Both the position numbers and the translations under genes were made by a program. Source: Paulownia fortunei (Eukaryota > Streptophyta > Magnoliopsida > Lamiales > Paulowniaceae). Taken from it: a DNA stretch of 64,000 nt. Location of the stretch: NCBI GenBank assembly GCA_019321725.1, contig CM033121.1:1240001-1304000 (forward strand), given 5' to 3'. The notes below the pieces were generated by a model. The model was not told the DNA's origin and did no database searches. It saw only the letters and a list, made by a program, of their open reading frames with translations. Shown here in pieces: positions 59,901-64,000 of the stretch (position 1 is its first letter; each line of letters opens with the position of its first letter).

Positions 59901-61181
59901 CGGTATGTACCATGTCAATAAAAAAAATTAAATGATATTTATTTTTTTATAAAAATTCAATATTCAATTTGATTTTAATTTTTTATTCCAATTTATCGAA
60001 ATGTACCAAATATCGGATTTAATTTTTATAAATTTTATAAATATTTTTTATCTAATTTTATATATTAATTAGTTTTTTACTATTTTTTTTTCTTACTTTT
60101 AATTTACCAAACTAAAAATAATAATTTTCAAGTTAAGAAATGAAAATAAAGAAGAAATTGAGCTGAAAATATGTTATATATAGCTTTGTAATACTATAAT
60201 AATATATACACATAATAAAATTTTATCTCTATAAGATTACTTTAAAAAAAATTATTATTAATTTCATTTTAGCCCTTATATATACTTTTAAAAATACTCC
60301 AATTTTATCAATTTTATAATTAGTTCAGTAGAATAATATATAAAAAGATCAAGAAATACACAAGTAAATATTGTACAAAATTATTTTCTATTTAATGTAA
60401 TATATATATATATATATTGAAATATTTATGTTGAAATGTGGTAATACAGCATGAAGGTTCATACAACTTATTTTTGTCATATTTGATTCTATTGAAAAAA
60501 AATTAGACTCTGTTTGGTTTTATTTTCATTTGTTTTTAGGAGAGTGTTCTCGAATAATATATTCTGAAAAGTAAGGTTGTAGAACGTGTATAGAAGAAAA
60601 AATGTGTATGTTTTATTGGAATAAATGATATGATATATTTTGGTAGATATTATATCAATGGTAGATACATTATCAATATTATTTTATTATGATTAATGAG
60701 ATATATTTTTAATTATAAATATATTATCAATGTTATTGTGTGATAATTAGTGACAATATATGATACACGGTTATCAAACTATGGTAATAAATAATTTTGT
60801 ATTCGGAGAAAAAATATCATTCCCAAAAAATACAAGTAACAAACACGTTTTCGTATCGAAAAAAAAATATTTGGAAGAAAAGTAGGACGAGAAAGCCAAT
60901 AAAAACAACAATGTTCGAACTGATAATAAAATAGTATAAATAAAATTTATTAGATTAAATGATCAATCCAAAAGATCAATTTTTTCATAAAGTAATTCTA
61001 GTAGTGATTTAGCATAGATTCCCAAAGTCAAAAAAAAATTACTAAGTCAAATATTAGATGCAATTGCAATCGGACTACTATGACTGCGACGTCAAAAAAT
61101 AAGTCAAAAGAGATTTTGAATTTTGTGCATAAAATATGTGAAATATAACTAATAACATCATTTTTGGAATATGGTTTCATA

Positions 61182-62700
61182 ATTGGTAAATATGATATAA
61201 AATTTAGATGTGGGTGGTTTGAGAAAGCAAAATTAAAGAAATCAAATACTCCATCCATTAATTTAATTATTTTCGTATAGTCTCATGGTTCAGAAAAAAA
61301 TAAGTTTTAATCATGAATACACTTTAAGTTTTGTTGTATTTTTTTTCTTCAAAAAGTGGAATAACAAAAAATTATAAATATGACAATGGATTGTGCTTTT
61401 GAATTGATATAAAAAATAGATGTTATTTTAATATTAATTTTAATGAATCTAATTAAACTGGATATAGTAAGGTATATTTTCATACAAAATTGATATTCGG
61501 TTTGATTTTTTATTTTTTATTTTGATTCATCAAATCGTACAAAATATTGAATTTTAATTTTTAACAAATTTTATAAATAGTTGTTATATCTTATTTTATA
61601 TTTATTATTTAATCTTGTGTTTTTTCCTTAATTTTAACTTACCAAAATAAAAATAACAAATTCAAAATAAAATTAGGTTTTGCTATTTAATTTTTATTTT
61701 TTATTTTTTAACAAAATCATAAAATCGAAAATGGTCAAAAGATAAAACAAAAAGTGAACTTCTTATTAATATAATTTTCCCACATGTTTTGAAAAAAAAA
61801 TAGCGAATTGGTAAATATAATATAAAATTCAAATTTTGGTGGCTTAAGAAAATATATATTAAAGGAATCAAATATCTCATTAATTGATATAATTGTTTTC
61901 GTATTTTCCAAGCACATGAAAATATAATTTTAGTCTCATAGTTCAGGAGATTTTGCAAATTTAATCTCATGATTCGGAAAAGATCTAATTTTAGTCATGA
62001 ATACACTTTAATATATTGGTTTTGTTCTATTTATCTTTTTCAAGTATTGGAATAACCAAAATTATAAATACAACAGTAGAATGTATCTTGCAATTCATAT
62101 AAAATAAATAAATGTTATTTCCACATTAATTTTAAAGAATGTAATTAGACTGGATTCTGTGAGGTATATTTAATTTATTCAAATAGACATATTTCACAAT
62201 AAAATAATTTTCATATAGTGTATCATATATTTTTCTATTATAATTCAATGTGATTTTTTTTATAAGGGTGAAATCAATTTGATAAGCCGATGGAATCAAA
62301 TCAAAACTTAAAATTTGGTATTTATCAAAGTCGAACAAAAAATTTAAATTTGGTATTTGATTTTTATTTTCATTAAAAAATAGTATTCAATTTAATTTTG
62401 GTGTTTTATTTTGGTTTATCGAATCATGCCACAATATCAAATTTTAATTTTTACAAACTTATAATTTTTTATAAATTTTATAAATAATTTTTATATCTTA
62501 GTTTATATTTATTAATTAATTATAAATACAATTAAATTTTTTTATTTAAATTTGAACTATTTAATTTTTTTTTATTTTTTAAAAATTCATTTAACAAAAT
62601 AATTGAATTGAAATATGAACACATAAATGGACAAAAGAGAAAATAAAAAGTAAATTACTTATATATATAATTTCCACACATATTTTCAGAATATCAAACA
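61182..62700 (+). repeat. Two adjoining diverged repeat units (~0.62 and ~0.9 kb)
   Basis: Unit 1 (61182) starts ATTGGTAAATATGATATAAA and unit 2 (61806) ATTGGTAAATATAATATAAA. Both then carry CATGAATACACTTTAA, a TGGAATAACAAAA-type word, GTGAGGTATATTT or its variant, and a TTTATTTTGGTTTATCGAATC-like stretch. A third partial copy of the latter part lies at 59960-60130. Many indels separate them. Confidence 0.6.
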
Positions 62701-63050
62701 AATGAAAGTGGAGTTTGATTTTGACTCTTGATATTCTCTTATTGTAATTGTTTTATTACCTCATTGATCAATTAAAAAAATAAGCATTATTTATTTCAAA
62801 ATTATATAATTATTAAATTACATAACCATCATTAAAACTAATAATATCAAAATAGTATTTTAGTCGGATCAAAAATTGAAAGAAACATTCATACTTTTAG
62901 ATATAAATCAAACTCATACAAGTTATTAGGAAAAATAAGGGCATTCCATTTAATAAGGATTTATTAAGAGCCAAACAATGACATTTTCGATTAACTTTTG
63001 TAAATTTTCAAGATCGGCTTCTAGTCACAAACTTCAACACTCTCTATAGC

Positions 63051-63129
63051 AATTTAATGAAAAGTTTCCAAACTTGAAAATGAGTGTCCAATTTAATGAA
63101 AAACTTTTAAATTTGAAAAATGTGTTTAA
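63051..63129 (+). repeat. Two-copy ~39-bp tandem repeat
   Basis: CAATTTAATGAAAAGTTTCC at 63051 and CAATTTAATGAAAAACTTTT at 63090, each continuing with AAA-TTGAAAA-TG-GT. Confidence 0.65.
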
Positions 63130-64000
63130 TGAATATGATCGGTCACAATGGTACATATAAAGAGTTATAACTGTCCATTAACGTTGAAGGGGAAAGATGA
63201 ATAGATACATACATCTATTCATATATAAGAAGTACATAGTAACATTGTAAATTTTCATGAAAGGATGCAATATGAACCACTAAATCGCAATCAAACTTTA
63301 AATAATGCGATTCAATGGGTCAGATTGATTATAATCAAAGGACATAATCGTTCACGATGAGATATTTAGAAATCTATAAATAGATCCCCTATTCTATTTT
63401 CTCAATCCCGAACAATTCAAGTTAATTGTTTAATCTCTCTCCCTCTTTTATAGTCTTCAAAAATAATTTTTGCTTATTTTAAAGCTCCTTGCTATTTTTC
63501 AAAGAAGAATATAGTCAAGTTTTTGTTGGTCCGACAAGATTAGTATAGTGTTCTACTAATCTTGTAAGAAGTGTTGTATTTTGGGAAACAGACGTCTTAG
63601 TTTCTAAAACACCAATATAAAAGACAAAATCTATTTTAAGGAGTTCAATTTTTATTTAGTTCACTTCAGCTGAAACCGTGAATATAAATTCAATTCTCCT
63701 TTCAATATACTGTGATAGACAACCAATATTTAATACAATAAGATATGCTACCACATATCCAGAATATGACCTTATTGCTGAAAAAAAAACCTGCACCAAG
63801 ATTTTATTGGCCAGTTCACAAACTTGCAAATCTCACGCTTCTGTAAATGCAAAAGTTAGGGTACTAGCTAGAATTTTTTATTTTTTTTAAATGAAAAAGC
63901 TAATCATAATAAATGTGAGATACAAAGAAAGAATTTGTTATATAAAATGTGAGAATATATATGTATACGTGATGTTTGATAAGGGTTTTAACCCTTTTTC

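Larger units (their letters stand above)
59218..64000. other. AT-rich repeat-dense intergenic region
   Basis: No gene supported. The first ~250 bp may still be helicase remnant. The rest is very AT-rich with several diverged repeats: the right copy of the direct repeat (about 59740-59900), a family of related blocks (59960-60130, 61182-61805, 61806-62700) and a 39-bp two-copy repeat (63051-63129). Open frames at 61028, 61701, 62132 and 63678 lie in or beside these repeats and show no family pattern. Confidence 0.55.

Overview
The window is nuclear DNA of a flowering plant, most likely an asterid eudicot. Supporting signs are AT-rich intergenic DNA, GT-AG introns, plant-only gene families (CONSTANS-like, LBD, CLE, KCS, DUF1218), abundant microsatellites and MITE-like repeats, and a RuBisCO small-subunit transit peptide of asterid style. 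Lamiales is a guess from that transit peptide only. There is no bacterial or organellar gene block, and I see no CRISPR array, rRNA or convincing tRNA.

Layout. 1-0.4 kb: last exon of a conserved plant protein of unknown function that begins outside the window. 4.0-4.5 kb: a small intronless gene for a 118-residue protein with a basic N-terminus and an acidic, Trp-rich C-terminus (unknown). 5.0-5.8 kb, minus: a three-exon RBCS copy with good splice sites and promoter boxes but a nonsense codon and a frameshift in exon 3. 7.0-11.3 kb: a three-exon DUF1218 membrane protein whose 3.4 kb first intron carries a fresh ~298 bp tandem duplication. 15.6-15.9 kb: a CLE signalling-peptide precursor of CLE43 type with Cys at position 6 of the peptide. 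26.8-27.8 kb: a two-exon class II LBD repressor. 38.3-40.0 kb, minus: a two-exon CONSTANS-like B-box/CCT protein. 46.8-48.1 kb: an FLX-like coiled-coil gene with an in-frame stop at codon 47. 48.3-50.6 kb, minus: an intact seven-exon homocysteine S-methyltransferase, tail-to-tail with the FLX-like gene. 54.8-56.3 kb: an intact intronless KCS6/CER6-type 3-ketoacyl-CoA synthase. 58.1-59.2 kb, minus: a decayed Helitron Pif1-like helicase.

The rest is long AT-rich intergenic DNA: 16-26.7 kb, 28-38 kb, 40-45.5 kb, 50.6-54.8 kb and 56.3-64 kb. It holds Stowaway-like and other MITE-like elements, microsatellites, a nine-unit heptamer array, and a large diverged noncoding duplication (about 31.2-33.7 kb against 35.1-36.5 kb).

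The genes are unrelated in pathway, as usual for a plant chromosome, and do not form a system: light-linked genes (RBCS, COL), cuticular wax (KCS6), methionine recycling (HMT), cell-wall/membrane (DUF1218) and developmental regulation (CLE, LBD, FLX-like). I found no evidence of a new multi-gene system. The most useful observations are the two disabled genes, the unusual CLE peptide, the buried Helitron helicase and the noncoding duplications. All family assignments come from reading translations and recalled family patterns; no search was run.
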